NCBI GenBank assembly: GCA_964370795.1
Contig: CAYJME010000100.1
Span: forward strand, 1 to 11,174
Source: JAHFOW01 sp964370795
GTDB taxonomy: Bacteria; Planctomycetota; Brocadiia; Brocadiales; Brocadiaceae
Direction of reading: 5' to 3'
Length of the DNA: 11,174 nt
In this document: positions 1-6,238 of the stretch, piece after piece
How the letters are laid out: each line of letters starts with the position of its first letter
How positions within the stretch are numbered: the stretch's first letter is position 1
Made by a program: the position numbers and the translations under genes
The notes under the pieces: generated by a model
Databases searched by the model: none
What the model was told of the DNA's origin: nothing
What the model saw: the letters and a program-made list of their open reading frames with translations, nothing else

Positions 1-33
1 AGATAAGATGGAAAACACGATTAATTTTTTCAT
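1..33 (-). CDS. N-terminus of a probable exported protein (partial, runs off the left edge)
   Basis: Reading leftward from an ATG at 33-31, the 11 visible codons give MKKLIVFSILS. This is a Lys-Lys n-region followed by hydrophobic residues, which is the usual opening of a Sec signal peptide or membrane anchor. A strong Shine-Dalgarno sequence, GGAGGG (complement of 38-43), lies 4 bases upstream of the ATG, which argues that this is a real gene start. The rest lies outside the window, so no function can be given. It is divergent from the EamA gene, with about 250 bp between them. Confidence 0.6.
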   Translation of the reverse strand, partial: MKKLIVFSILS

Positions 34-208
34 AAAACCCTCCGTGGAAATTGCTGTTAGGACTTTAACTCAGAGGATTTTACTACAGACAAGAGTTATG
101 TGCAATAAATATATTCCTGACCATGAGATCAATGGACACCCCCATTGCCTCGCCTTCTTTTCCGATACGCGATCGGTGATTTTTTGTAGTAGAGTCAAGT
201 AACTTATC

Positions 209-236
209 TTGTTATATAACGAATTTTTAGTATAAT
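209..236 (+). promoter_or_regulatory. Sigma70-type promoter for the EamA gene
   Basis: A perfect -10 box TATAAT at 231-236 is preceded, after a 16-bp spacer, by TTGTTA at 209-214 (4 of 6 matches to the -35 consensus). Transcription would begin near 243 and leave a leader of about 43 nt before the ATG at 286. The rest of 34-285 holds no convincing gene. A short CCGAT/ATCGG hairpin (162-176) followed by six T's at 180-185 is a weak terminator candidate only. Confidence 0.55.
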
Positions 237-285
237 ACCTCATATTTTATACAAGGCAGAAGAATTATTTTTTCAGGGAAAATTT

Positions 286-702
286 ATGGAAGTATATTTT
301 CTTGCCCTCCTTACCGCCTTTATCTGGGGATTTGTACCATTTTTAGAAAAGGTCGGACTCTCTTCGGTTGAGCCTACAGCCGCGTATGTGGTCAGGTGCA
401 CAGGGGTGATGCTGGGCGCCGGGATTATTATGTTTACCCAGAGCCCGTTTTCAGCCATTTCGAAGATGGGGTTTAAATCCATTTCATTCCTTATCCTTGC
501 AGGGCTGCTGGCAGGATTTGTAGCACAGGTCGTCTTCTACAAGGCGCTCAAGACAGGCGAAGTATCAAGGATTATTCCCATCACCTGCTGTTATCCGTTA
601 TTTACCTTTATCCTTGGTTGGATGTTCCTGGGCGAAGAGGTCACCTTGTCCAGGGTTATAGGGATGTTTCTTGTTTTAGGAGGAATATTTCTCCTGAAAT
701 AA
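286..702 (+). CDS. EamA-family membrane transporter, single-domain (half-length)
   Basis: This 138-residue, very hydrophobic protein has about five predicted membrane segments (roughly 3-22, 31-50, 66-86, 95-115 and 121-138). The pattern FYKALKTGE at the end of segment 3 and FLGEEVT between segments 4 and 5 are typical of EamA/DMT (drug/metabolite transporter) domains. Most EamA proteins carry two such domains in about 300 residues; this one has a single copy, as in small-multidrug-resistance-like members, so it would be expected to work as a dimer. Substrate unknown. The ATG at 286 follows an AGGGAA ribosome binding site (275-280) with 5-base spacing. The deacetylase gene starts 51 bp downstream on the same strand, so co-transcription is possible. 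Confidence 0.85.
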   Translation: MEVYFLALLTAFIWGFVPFLEKVGLSSVEPTAAYVVRCTGVMLGAGIIMFTQSPFSAISKMGFKSISFLILAGLLAGFVAQVVFYKALKTGEVSRIIPITCCYPLFTFILGWMFLGEEVTLSRVIGMFLVLGGIFLLK

Positions 703-714
703 ACGAGAATTTAC

Positions 715-741
715 CGCGGAGAACGCAAAGGACGCAGAGAG
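715..741. repeat. Three in-phase 9-bp units (CGCRRAGRR) between EamA and HDAC genes
   Basis: The units CGCGGAGAA (715-723), CGCAAAGGA (724-732) and CGCAGAGAG (733-741) follow each other without a gap and lie in the 51-bp spacer between two genes. The purine-rich 'CGCAGAGRA' phrase resembles a dispersed intergenic repeat I associate with several planctomycete and deltaproteobacterial genomes; that link is from memory and not tested here. Its purine-rich end also supplies the only weak ribosome-binding-like stretch upstream of the ATG at 754. Confidence 0.5.
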
Positions 742-753
742 AAAATTAAATTT

Positions 754-1689
754 ATGACGATTCTTATTTACGATGACGTCTTTTTAAGACATGATACGGG
801 ATATGGTCATCCTGAAAATGCCAAAAGGCTGGAAAATACGGTAAAACGCCTGAAAGAAACCGGACTTTGGGATTTGCTCAGGATAGAAAAGCCCCGTGCC
901 GCATCGGTTGAGGAAATTGGCCTTGTTCATCCACAAAGCTATATCAAACATGTTAAACAAATTGCCGACGCTGGCGGCGGTTGGTTGGACGGGGATACAA
1001 TTATTTCAAGCGATTCATACGATGCGGCTGTCTACGCGGCAGGGGCGCCCCTAACGGCTATAGACCTCATTATGAAAGGCGAAGAGAACAATGGCTTCTG
1101 TCTTGTGCGCCCTCCAGGGCATCACGCCACGATTACACGGGGTATGGGATTTTGCCTTTTTAACAATGTAGCTATAGCGGCAAGATATATTCAATCGAAA
1201 TATCATGCAGAAAGAGTTCTTATTATCGACTGGGATGTTCACCATGGAAACGGCACGCAGGACATCTTTTATAGCGACCCAACGGTGTTGTATTTTTCAC
1301 TGCATCGGTACCCATTCTACCCTGGTTCAGGGAGAAAAGAGGAAAACGGGCAAGGCGTGGGTAAAGGTTTTACTATCAATGTGCCTCTTTTGTCAGATAC
1401 ATCACCTGAGAAATACAGGGAACTTTTCATGGGTATCATGGAGCATGAAGCAGACCGGTTTGCACCGGAATTTATCCTTGTTTCTGCGGGTTTTGACGCG
1501 TACAGGAACGACCCTATTGGCGGTCTGAACCTCGACAGAGAAGATTTCAATCAGTTAACTCAAACTGTTATGAAATGTGCGGGAAAACATTGCGGAGGTA
1601 AAATCGTGTCATGCCTTGAGGGTGGTTACCATCTAACAGACCTTCCTCTTTGTATAGAAGCCCACCTCAAGGCATTACTTCGAATATAG
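754..1689 (+). CDS. Histone deacetylase-family (AcuC/HDAC-like) Zn-dependent deacetylase
   Basis: A 311-residue protein, full length for the bacterial HDAC/acetylpolyamine amidohydrolase superfamily. The hallmarks are all present: the active-site RPPGHHA (119-125) with the paired His 123/124, GFCLFNN (132-138), DWDVHHGNGTQ (159-169) carrying zinc ligands Asp161 and His163, SAGFDAY (244-250) carrying the third ligand Asp248, and the C-terminal EGGY (289-292) with the transition-state Tyr292. It should hydrolyse acetyl groups from acetyl-lysine or small acetylated amines; the actual substrate cannot be told from sequence. The family is often labelled 'acetoin utilization' after AcuC, but no acetoin genes are here. 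The stop codon at 1687-1689 directly abuts the stop of the convergent rpsT gene, leaving no intergenic terminator. Confidence 0.93.
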   Translation: MTILIYDDVFLRHDTGYGHPENAKRLENTVKRLKETGLWDLLRIEKPRAASVEEIGLVHPQSYIKHVKQIADAGGGWLDGDTIISSDSYDAAVYAAGAPLTAIDLIMKGEENNGFCLVRPPGHHATITRGMGFCLFNNVAIAARYIQSKYHAERVLIIDWDVHHGNGTQDIFYSDPTVLYFSLHRYPFYPGSGRKEENGQGVGKGFTINVPLLSDTSPEKYRELFMGIMEHEADRFAPEFILVSAGFDAYRNDPIGGLNLDREDFNQLTQTVMKCAGKHCGGKIVSCLEGGYHLTDLPLCIEAHLKALLRI

Positions 1690-1974
1690 CTAACTTTTTG
1701 GTTGCGCTGCGGCTTTTATCTGATTCAGCTTTTTTGTTAATCGTGACTTTTTTCTATCTGCAGTCTTTTTATGAATAATCCCTTTTGATGCGCATTTATC
1801 TATCTTTTTTATAGATAATCTGAGCTGTTCTTCTGCTGACGGTGCATTCTTCTCTTCGAGAGCGCCAAAAAACTTTTTCATCTGTGTTCTTAAGGCAGTT
1901 TTACGGATTCTGTTTCTCAAATTACGCTTTACATTTTGCCTGAGCCTTTTTTTGGCTGATTTCATTATCGGCAT
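1690..1974 (-). CDS. rpsT: 30S ribosomal protein S20
   Basis: 94 residues, very rich in Lys and Arg, beginning MPIMKSAKKRLRQN and containing the family pattern KSAKKR near the N-terminus and KGIIHKKTADRKKSRLTKKL near the C-terminus. S20 binds 16S rRNA in the body of the small subunit and is needed for assembly. The frame is open 12 codons further upstream to a TTG at 2010, but the ATG at 1974 is chosen because S20 proteins begin this way and because AGGAGT (complement of 1985-1990) sits 10 bases before it. It is transcribed alone, divergent from def, from a promoter at 2029-2057, and ends base-to-base against the HDAC gene. Confidence 0.95.
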   Translation of the reverse strand: MPIMKSAKKRLRQNVKRNLRNRIRKTALRTQMKKFFGALEEKNAPSAEEQLRLSIKKIDKCASKGIIHKKTADRKKSRLTKKLNQIKAAAQPKS

Positions 1975-1984
1975 AATTAAAGTA

Positions 1985-1990
1985 ACTCCT
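1985..1990 (-). promoter_or_regulatory. Ribosome binding site that sets the rpsT start
   Basis: AGGAGT on the minus strand, 10 bases upstream of the ATG at 1974. It favours this ATG over the upstream in-frame TTG at 2010. Confidence 0.7.
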
Positions 1991-2028
1991 TGTAACGAAA
2001 TAAATGACAAATTTAAAATTAAGTATAT

Positions 2029-2057
2029 AATCTATTTAATTTATGCCATAAAGTCAA
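2029..2057 (-). promoter_or_regulatory. Sigma70-type promoter for rpsT
   Basis: On the minus strand TTGACT (2057-2052; 5 of 6 consensus) is followed by a 17-bp spacer and TAGATT (2034-2029; 4 of 6). Transcription would start near 2022 and give a leader of about 48 nt. It lies in a strongly AT-rich divergent gap. Confidence 0.5.
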
Positions 2058-2075
2058 TAGGAAAAAGAAAGAGCC

Positions 2076-2104
2076 TTGCATTTTTCCGTCTTTTTCTTTA
2101 TCAT
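2076..2104 (+). promoter_or_regulatory. Sigma70-type promoter for the def-fmt operon
   Basis: TTGCAT (2076-2081; first three bases match the -35 consensus), a 17-bp T-rich spacer, then TATCAT (2099-2104; 5 of 6 for the -10 box). The start would be near 2111, about 45 nt before the chosen def ATG. It is back to back with the rpsT promoter, the two -35 elements being about 20 bp apart. Confidence 0.4.
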
Positions 2105-2155
2105 TAATAATCAGATAATTATTTCGTAAAACTTTATCCATGAGAAATGATATTA

Positions 2156-2668
2156 ATGAATATTGTTGTCTATCCAGACCAGGTACTCCGTCAAAAGGCA
2201 AAACCTTTAACCCAAATTAACAAAGAGGTATACCGGAAAGTTGAGCAAATGATGGAGTTGATGTATCAGGCGCAAGGGGTTGGGCTGGCTGCCCCGCAGG
2301 TAGGTTGGTCAGTTCGGCTGGTCATTATTGATACAGACGGCAATAAGAGCGAAGAAACGGTATTTATCAACCCGGCGATTATCGAAGAGTCAGGCGAGAT
2401 AAACAAAGAAGAGGGGTGTCTGAGTTTTCCAGGAGTCAGGAGCAAGATTATCCGGGCACAAAGGATAAAGGCACACGCATATAACCTCAAAGGACAAAAA
2501 TTAGAAATTGTTGCAGAAGGATTGGCGGCACGCGCATGGCAACACGAGCTTGATCACCTCAATGGCACCCTTTTTATCGACAGAATGAGTCCTGCAAGCC
2601 GGCTTGCGGTATCCCCTCAGTTAAAGGAACTGGAACGGGACAACAAAGCGACCAGGATTTCTGTTTAA
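2156..2668 (+). CDS. def: Peptide deformylase
   Basis: Removes the N-formyl group from the first methionine of new proteins at the ribosome exit, using a metal ion (usually Fe2+). All three deformylase motifs are visible: GVGLAAPQVG (about 41-50), EGCLSFP (86-92, metal ligand Cys88) and QHELDHLNG (129-137, ligands His130 and His134 with catalytic Glu131). At 170 residues it is a normal length. An ATG three codons upstream (2147) is also in frame, but GAGAA at 2142-2146 abuts that ATG and is correctly spaced (9 bases) only for the ATG at 2156, which also gives the common N-terminus with VVYPDQVLR close to the start. It is the first gene of a rightward operon with fmt, DUF116 and rsmB, pairing the enzyme that removes the formyl group with the one that adds it. 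Confidence 0.94.
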   Translation: MNIVVYPDQVLRQKAKPLTQINKEVYRKVEQMMELMYQAQGVGLAAPQVGWSVRLVIIDTDGNKSEETVFINPAIIEESGEINKEEGCLSFPGVRSKIIRAQRIKAHAYNLKGQKLEIVAEGLAARAWQHELDHLNGTLFIDRMSPASRLAVSPQLKELERDNKATRISV

Positions 2669-2737
2669 CGGGTATTTTATTTTAATATAAAAGACACATA
2701 CCACAAACATCCATTTTATTAAAATAAATATACGATA

Positions 2738-3700
2738 ATGAACGTAATCTTTGTGGGAACGCCTGAGTTTGCTGTTCCCAGTTTAAGCTCTTTGGCAACG
2801 TCGAAGCATAAAATTGTTGCAGTCGTTACACAACCTGACCGGCCCAAAGGGAGAAGTAAAACTCCCTGCCCTCCACCGGTAAAGGAGGTATCGCAAAAAT
2901 TCGGGTTAACCATTCTCCAGCCTGAAAATATAAACAGCGAATCGGTTGTGAAACAACTCCAATATTTTTTTCCTGATTGTATTATTGTCGTTGCCTTTGG
3001 ACAGTTCCTCTCGAGTGCGGTTCTCCGTATTCCACAGTATCAATGTATTAATATTCACGCATCCTTGCTGCCAAAGTTTCGTGGAGCAGCCCCAATTAAC
3101 CGGGCAATTATCCAGGGTGAAACTACTACCGGTGTTACTTCTATGGTTATGACCGTAAAGATGGACGCAGGCGACATCATTGCCCAAAAAATAACACCAA
3201 TATTTCCCGGCGAAAATGGGGGTGAACTGGAAGTGAGATTGGCCTCTATGGGCGCAGAACTCTTATTAGAAACGCTCGATCTTATAGAAACAGGAAGAGC
3301 CATATACACAAAACAAGACGAAAAGGCAGTTTGCTTTGCCCCTAAATTAAAAAAGGAAGATGGGTTGATCCAATGGTCTCAGGAAACTCACAAAATTCAT
3401 AATCTCATACGCGGAGTAACCCCCGCGCCTGGAGCTTATACGTATTATGCAAAAAATGGCCATCATGAGAAAAAGAGGATTATTGTCCAAAAAACCCAAA
3501 TCCACAATGGGTCAGAACTCATAGTATCTTTGAGTCCCGGGACGGTGACAGAAGTCGCTCCCTGTGGGATCCATGTGGCCACTCTGGATGGATGTATTTG
3601 TATTACACGATTGCAACCAGAGGGCAAACGTGCAATGGACGCACAAGAATATGTGCGTGGATACAAAATAACACCCGGTGATATGTTCGTTTCTCAATAA
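2738..3700 (+). CDS. fmt: Methionyl-tRNA formyltransferase
   Basis: Transfers a formyl group from 10-formyltetrahydrofolate to Met-tRNAfMet for initiation. The 320-residue length is normal (E. coli about 315). The N-terminal GTPEFAVPSL (7-16) and the loop QPDRPKGR (32-39) are characteristic. The formyltransferase core INIHASLLPKFRG (104-116) carries Asn105 and His107, and MDAGD (142-146) carries Asp146, completing the Asn-His-Asp catalytic set. The C-terminal tRNA-binding domain begins around residue 205. The gene follows def by 69 bp of AT-rich sequence. No clear Shine-Dalgarno sequence precedes the ATG at 2738, so initiation may rely on the unstructured A/T-rich leader or on readthrough from def. 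Confidence 0.95.
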   Translation: MNVIFVGTPEFAVPSLSSLATSKHKIVAVVTQPDRPKGRSKTPCPPPVKEVSQKFGLTILQPENINSESVVKQLQYFFPDCIIVVAFGQFLSSAVLRIPQYQCINIHASLLPKFRGAAPINRAIIQGETTTGVTSMVMTVKMDAGDIIAQKITPIFPGENGGELEVRLASMGAELLLETLDLIETGRAIYTKQDEKAVCFAPKLKKEDGLIQWSQETHKIHNLIRGVTPAPGAYTYYAKNGHHEKKRIIVQKTQIHNGSELIVSLSPGTVTEVAPCGIHVATLDGCICITRLQPEGKRAMDAQEYVRGYKITPGDMFVSQ

Positions 3701-3762
3701 TATTTGGTTGTCAAAAATTGTAACAACTTTAAAATCTATCAATCTTTAAAAGGCAGGTAATT

Positions 3763-4209
3763 ATGGAATTTATTGATAAACAAGTGGTTTCTATCAATAA
3801 CCTCATGATGAAGTTTCGCAAAAAAAAGTGTTCCCCAAAAAATTTATTAATTCTCTTTCCCCACTGCATTCAGAATTCGCAGTGTAAGCAGAATGTAAAA
3901 AATGACCTCAATGAATGCAAGCGCTGCGGAAAGTGCAAGATCAAGGACCTTTTGGAATTTTCTGAAAAGTACGGGGTAAATATCGTCCTTGCAACAGGGG
4001 GCCGCGTTGCCCTTCAAAGGGTAATGGAAGAAGATATCCACGGAGTAATCGCCATTGCCTGTGAAAAGGAACTCAGGACAGGATTAATGGCAGCCATGAA
4101 AAAAGCCATTTTTGCAGTGCCAAATCTAAGACCCCACGGATATTGTAAAGATACGGACGTGTATCTCGACGAGGTAAAAGAGGCAATTGAAAAATTCCTC
4201 ACAGACTAA
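3763..4209 (+). CDS. DUF116 family protein, Cys-rich (putative metal or Fe-S binding)
   Basis: 148 residues matching my memory of the DUF116 family: LLILFPHCIQ (28-37), a cysteine cluster ECKRCGKC (51-58), ATGGRVA (77-83), VIAIACEKEL (95-104) and PNLRPHGYC (120-128). Cysteines at 23, 35, 41, 52, 55, 58, 100 and 128 make a metal or iron-sulfur site plausible, but none has been shown by sequence alone. No membrane segment is visible, although some family members have one at the N-terminus. The biochemical function is unknown. It lies 62 bp after fmt and overlaps the start of rsmB, which suggests a link to translation initiation or rRNA modification, or simply shared transcription. The ATG follows CAGG at 3754-3757 with 5-base spacing. 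Confidence 0.8.
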   Translation: MEFIDKQVVSINNLMMKFRKKKCSPKNLLILFPHCIQNSQCKQNVKNDLNECKRCGKCKIKDLLEFSEKYGVNIVLATGGRVALQRVMEEDIHGVIAIACEKELRTGLMAAMKKAIFAVPNLRPHGYCKDTDVYLDEVKEAIEKFLTD

Positions 4210-5572
4210 ACTGGACGTTCGCTCCGAATGTCTTCAAATCCTGCGCGAGGTCGAAGAAAAAGAGGTCTTTGCTCAGGAGCTAATATCTTCAAGATGCGCA
4301 AAAGATGATATATCGAAGGTAGATAAACATCTCCTTACAGAACTCGTCAATGGCGTTATTCGCCATCGAGTGTCCCTCGACACGATTATCTCCTTTTTTT
4401 CAAAGATACCGCTCAATAAGATAGAACCCTGGGTACGGCAGGCGTTACGCATGGGTCTCTATCAAATGATATACCTGGATAGAATCCCCGCCTCCGCAGC
4501 GGTGAACACCTCTGTTGAGTTGATAAAAAAACTCGTCCACCGAACGGATGCCGCTCGATATACAAACGCAATACTGAGGTCCGTTGAAAGAGATATTTAC
4601 AACAAATGTCTGGCAGAGCAGGAAATTGCCGATCCCCAAAAGGCATTGTACAGAAGGGAAGGCACGTGGTGCACATTTCAGCGCTCCCTGTTTCCCCATC
4701 CGGAGAAACACCCCATTACTTCTCTTGCAATTAATTACAGCCACCCCGAATGGTTAGTAAAGCGCTGGCTCCACAGGTACGGGAAGGAAAAGACTATTGA
4801 AATATGCAAGACCGATAATCTTGCCCCAAAGGTATATCTCCGCATCAATCATGCGAAAATTTCCCCACAGGAATTTCAAGCGCTGCTTAACAAAAACTCC
4901 ATTCATTCAAACCTTACCGATAATGCGATAGTCGTTGAGAACAGCGCCATTTCTGAAATTCCAGGTTTTTCAGAAGGATTATTTTTTGTACAGGACGTCT
5001 CTGCAATGAAAGTAGCACAATTCCTGAAAACAGAACCGTCAAACACCGTACTGGATATGTGCGCAGCCCCGGGAGGAAAAACAACACACATTGCAGAACT
5101 TTTAGGAGAGACAGGAAAGATATATGCACTCGATGTCTCTTTAAAAAGGTTGCAATTAGTCAAAGAGAATTGCCTCCGGATGGGCGTAAGCAATGTTTTT
5201 CCCGTATGTGGTGATGCATCAGAACACAGGGTTCCCTTCCAGTGCGCCTTTGATCGTGTGCTCATCGACGCGCCATGTTCTAATACAGGGGTATTCTCTC
5301 GCCGGGTAGAGGCCCGGTGGCGATTAAAAGAAGAAGATATTTATAAAATGTCTGCCTTACAATATTCGATATTAAAAACAGGGGCTACCCGATTAAAACC
5401 CAACGGTTTTCTCGTCTACAGTACCTGTAGCATTGAACCCGAAGAAAACCAGGATGTCATAAAGAAATTTCTCAGCAATGAACCACAATTCTGTCTGGAT
5501 GCAGAGGAATATTATTTACCGGGAAAGGCAGGCGACGGCGGATACATGGCAAGATTCTGCCGGAAATCATAA
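4187..5572 (+). CDS. rsmB: 16S rRNA (cytosine-967-C5)-methyltransferase RsmB
   Basis: A 461-residue two-part enzyme: an N-terminal NusB-like RNA-binding helical domain (about 12-140, with AVNTSVELIK at 105-114) and a C-terminal Rossmann methyltransferase domain. SAM-binding motif I is VLDMCAAPGGKT (288-299), motif IV is DAPCSNTG (361-368, Cys364) and motif VI is YSTCSIEPEEN (411-421) with the catalytic Cys414. The two-cysteine arrangement is that of RNA m5C methyltransferases. It uses SAM to methylate C967 of 16S rRNA before subunit assembly. The start is TTG at 4187, overlapping the DUF116 gene by 23 nt with AGAGG at 4179-4183 in front. No ATG occurs in frame before the NusB-like domain, so a non-ATG start is needed; CTG at 4211 is a weaker option. 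Last gene of the def operon. Confidence 0.9.
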   Translation: MKNSSQTKLDVRSECLQILREVEEKEVFAQELISSRCAKDDISKVDKHLLTELVNGVIRHRVSLDTIISFFSKIPLNKIEPWVRQALRMGLYQMIYLDRIPASAAVNTSVELIKKLVHRTDAARYTNAILRSVERDIYNKCLAEQEIADPQKALYRREGTWCTFQRSLFPHPEKHPITSLAINYSHPEWLVKRWLHRYGKEKTIEICKTDNLAPKVYLRINHAKISPQEFQALLNKNSIHSNLTDNAIVVENSAISEIPGFSEGLFFVQDVSAMKVAQFLKTEPSNTVLDMCAAPGGKTTHIAELLGETGKIYALDVSLKRLQLVKENCLRMGVSNVFPVCGDASEHRVPFQCAFDRVLIDAPCSNTGVFSRRVEARWRLKEEDIYKMSALQYSILKTGATRLKPNGFLVYSTCSIEPEENQDVIKKFLSNEPQFCLDAEEYYLPGKAGDGGYMARFCRKS

Positions 5573-5598
5573 ATCGTCATGGCGGAATTATTGTTACG

Positions 5599-5657
5599 AC
5601 CGGCGTTTCGATTGACGGAAACGTCATTCGACATCCGATATTTGTACTTTCGCCGGT
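5599..5657. other. Nested inverted repeats in the convergent rsmB/deaminase gap
   Basis: The outer arms ACCGGCG (5599-5605) and CGCCGGT (5651-5657) are perfect complements. Inside is a compact hairpin at 5608-5631: TCGA, a T.T mismatch, then TGACG-GAAA-CGTCA closed by a GNRA-type GAAA loop, and TCGA again. The 117-bp gap separates two converging genes, so a bidirectional terminator is the natural reading, but neither strand has a proper U-run after the stem. A structured mobile repeat is the other option. Confidence 0.45.
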
Positions 5658-5689
5658 TTAATCGTCCCCGATTGTACCAAAACATTTAC

Positions 5690-6124
5690 TTATAGTTCTC
5701 CTATATCCTCATCCCAGAGTTTCGGGTTTTTCTTTATGAAATTCTTCATCAATTGTTTACATTCATAAAGATTTAAATCGACCACCTCGACCCCTTGCGA
5801 TTTCATAAATTCCTGTGCACCGGCAAATGTCTCGCACTCTCCCGCAAATACTTTTTTAATCCCAAATTGGACAATTGCACCAGCGCACAGATAACAGGGC
5901 ATCAATGTAGAATAAATGATTGTATCCCGATATCTGCCAATTCTCCCCGCATTCCGCAGGCAATTAATCTCTGCATGCATAATGGGGTCATTTTCCTGTA
6001 CACGTCTGTTATGTCCTTTTCCAATAATCTTTCCATCCTTTACAAGAACTGAGCCAATGGGAATTCCACCTTCATGTAATCCCTGTTTTGCCTCTTCGAG
6101 AGCGGCTTTCATAAAGATGTCCAC
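5690..6124 (-). CDS. Cytosine/nucleoside deaminase, FCY1 (yeast cytosine deaminase) type
   Basis: A 144-residue zinc-dependent deaminase of the CDA fold. The zinc site is HAE (50-52; His50 ligand, Glu52 proton shuttle) and PCYLC (76-80; Cys77 and Cys80). Beyond these common motifs it resembles yeast cytosine deaminase along its length: MDI at the start, EGGIPIG (18-24), KGHNRR (36-41), and above all the C-terminal tail with Trp137 and EDIGE (139-143), which in the yeast enzyme closes over the pyrimidine. Likely reaction: cytosine to uracil and ammonia (pyrimidine salvage). Guanine deaminase and tRNA adenosine deaminase are less likely. The start is GTG at 6124, after AGGGGGAAAG (complement of 6129-6138). 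It lies 114 bp after the polyketide synthase on the same strand, so it may end the same transcript. Confidence 0.82.
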   Translation of the reverse strand: MDIFMKAALEEAKQGLHEGGIPIGSVLVKDGKIIGKGHNRRVQENDPIMHAEINCLRNAGRIGRYRDTIIYSTLMPCYLCAGAIVQFGIKKVFAGECETFAGAQEFMKSQGVEVVDLNLYECKQLMKNFIKKNPKLWDEDIGEL

Positions 6125-6238
6125 AATTCTTTCCCCCTATAAATCAATAAATGTTTACTCTATTAAAAATGATATTCGATGTATCGATTGCCATTCAAAT
6201 ATTGCTGCTAAAATATTATACAATCATCCCCAGATTAA

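Noticed and set aside
110..180. Leftward reading with protein-like phrase RIGKEGEAMGVSIDL upstream of the edge gene
   Set aside because: It stops after about 30 codons, has no start signal of its own, and I cannot match it to a family; it might be a remnant but is not supported.
162..185. Hairpin plus T-run as a rho-independent terminator
   Set aside because: Only a 5-bp stem and a gap before the T's, with no upstream rightward gene in view to end.
8..202. 64-codon rightward open frame at the left edge
   Set aside because: No ribosome binding site, no recognisable motif, unusual Cys/His-rich composition, and it overlaps the better-supported leftward signal-peptide start at 33.
1975..2010. 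Twelve-codon N-terminal extension of S20 from a TTG
   Set aside because: S20 proteins begin at the MxxxKSAKKR segment and the ribosome binding site fits the ATG at 1974.
2019..2201. 60-codon leftward frame between rpsT and def
   Set aside because: It covers the divergent promoter region and the def start, with no ribosome binding site or domain.
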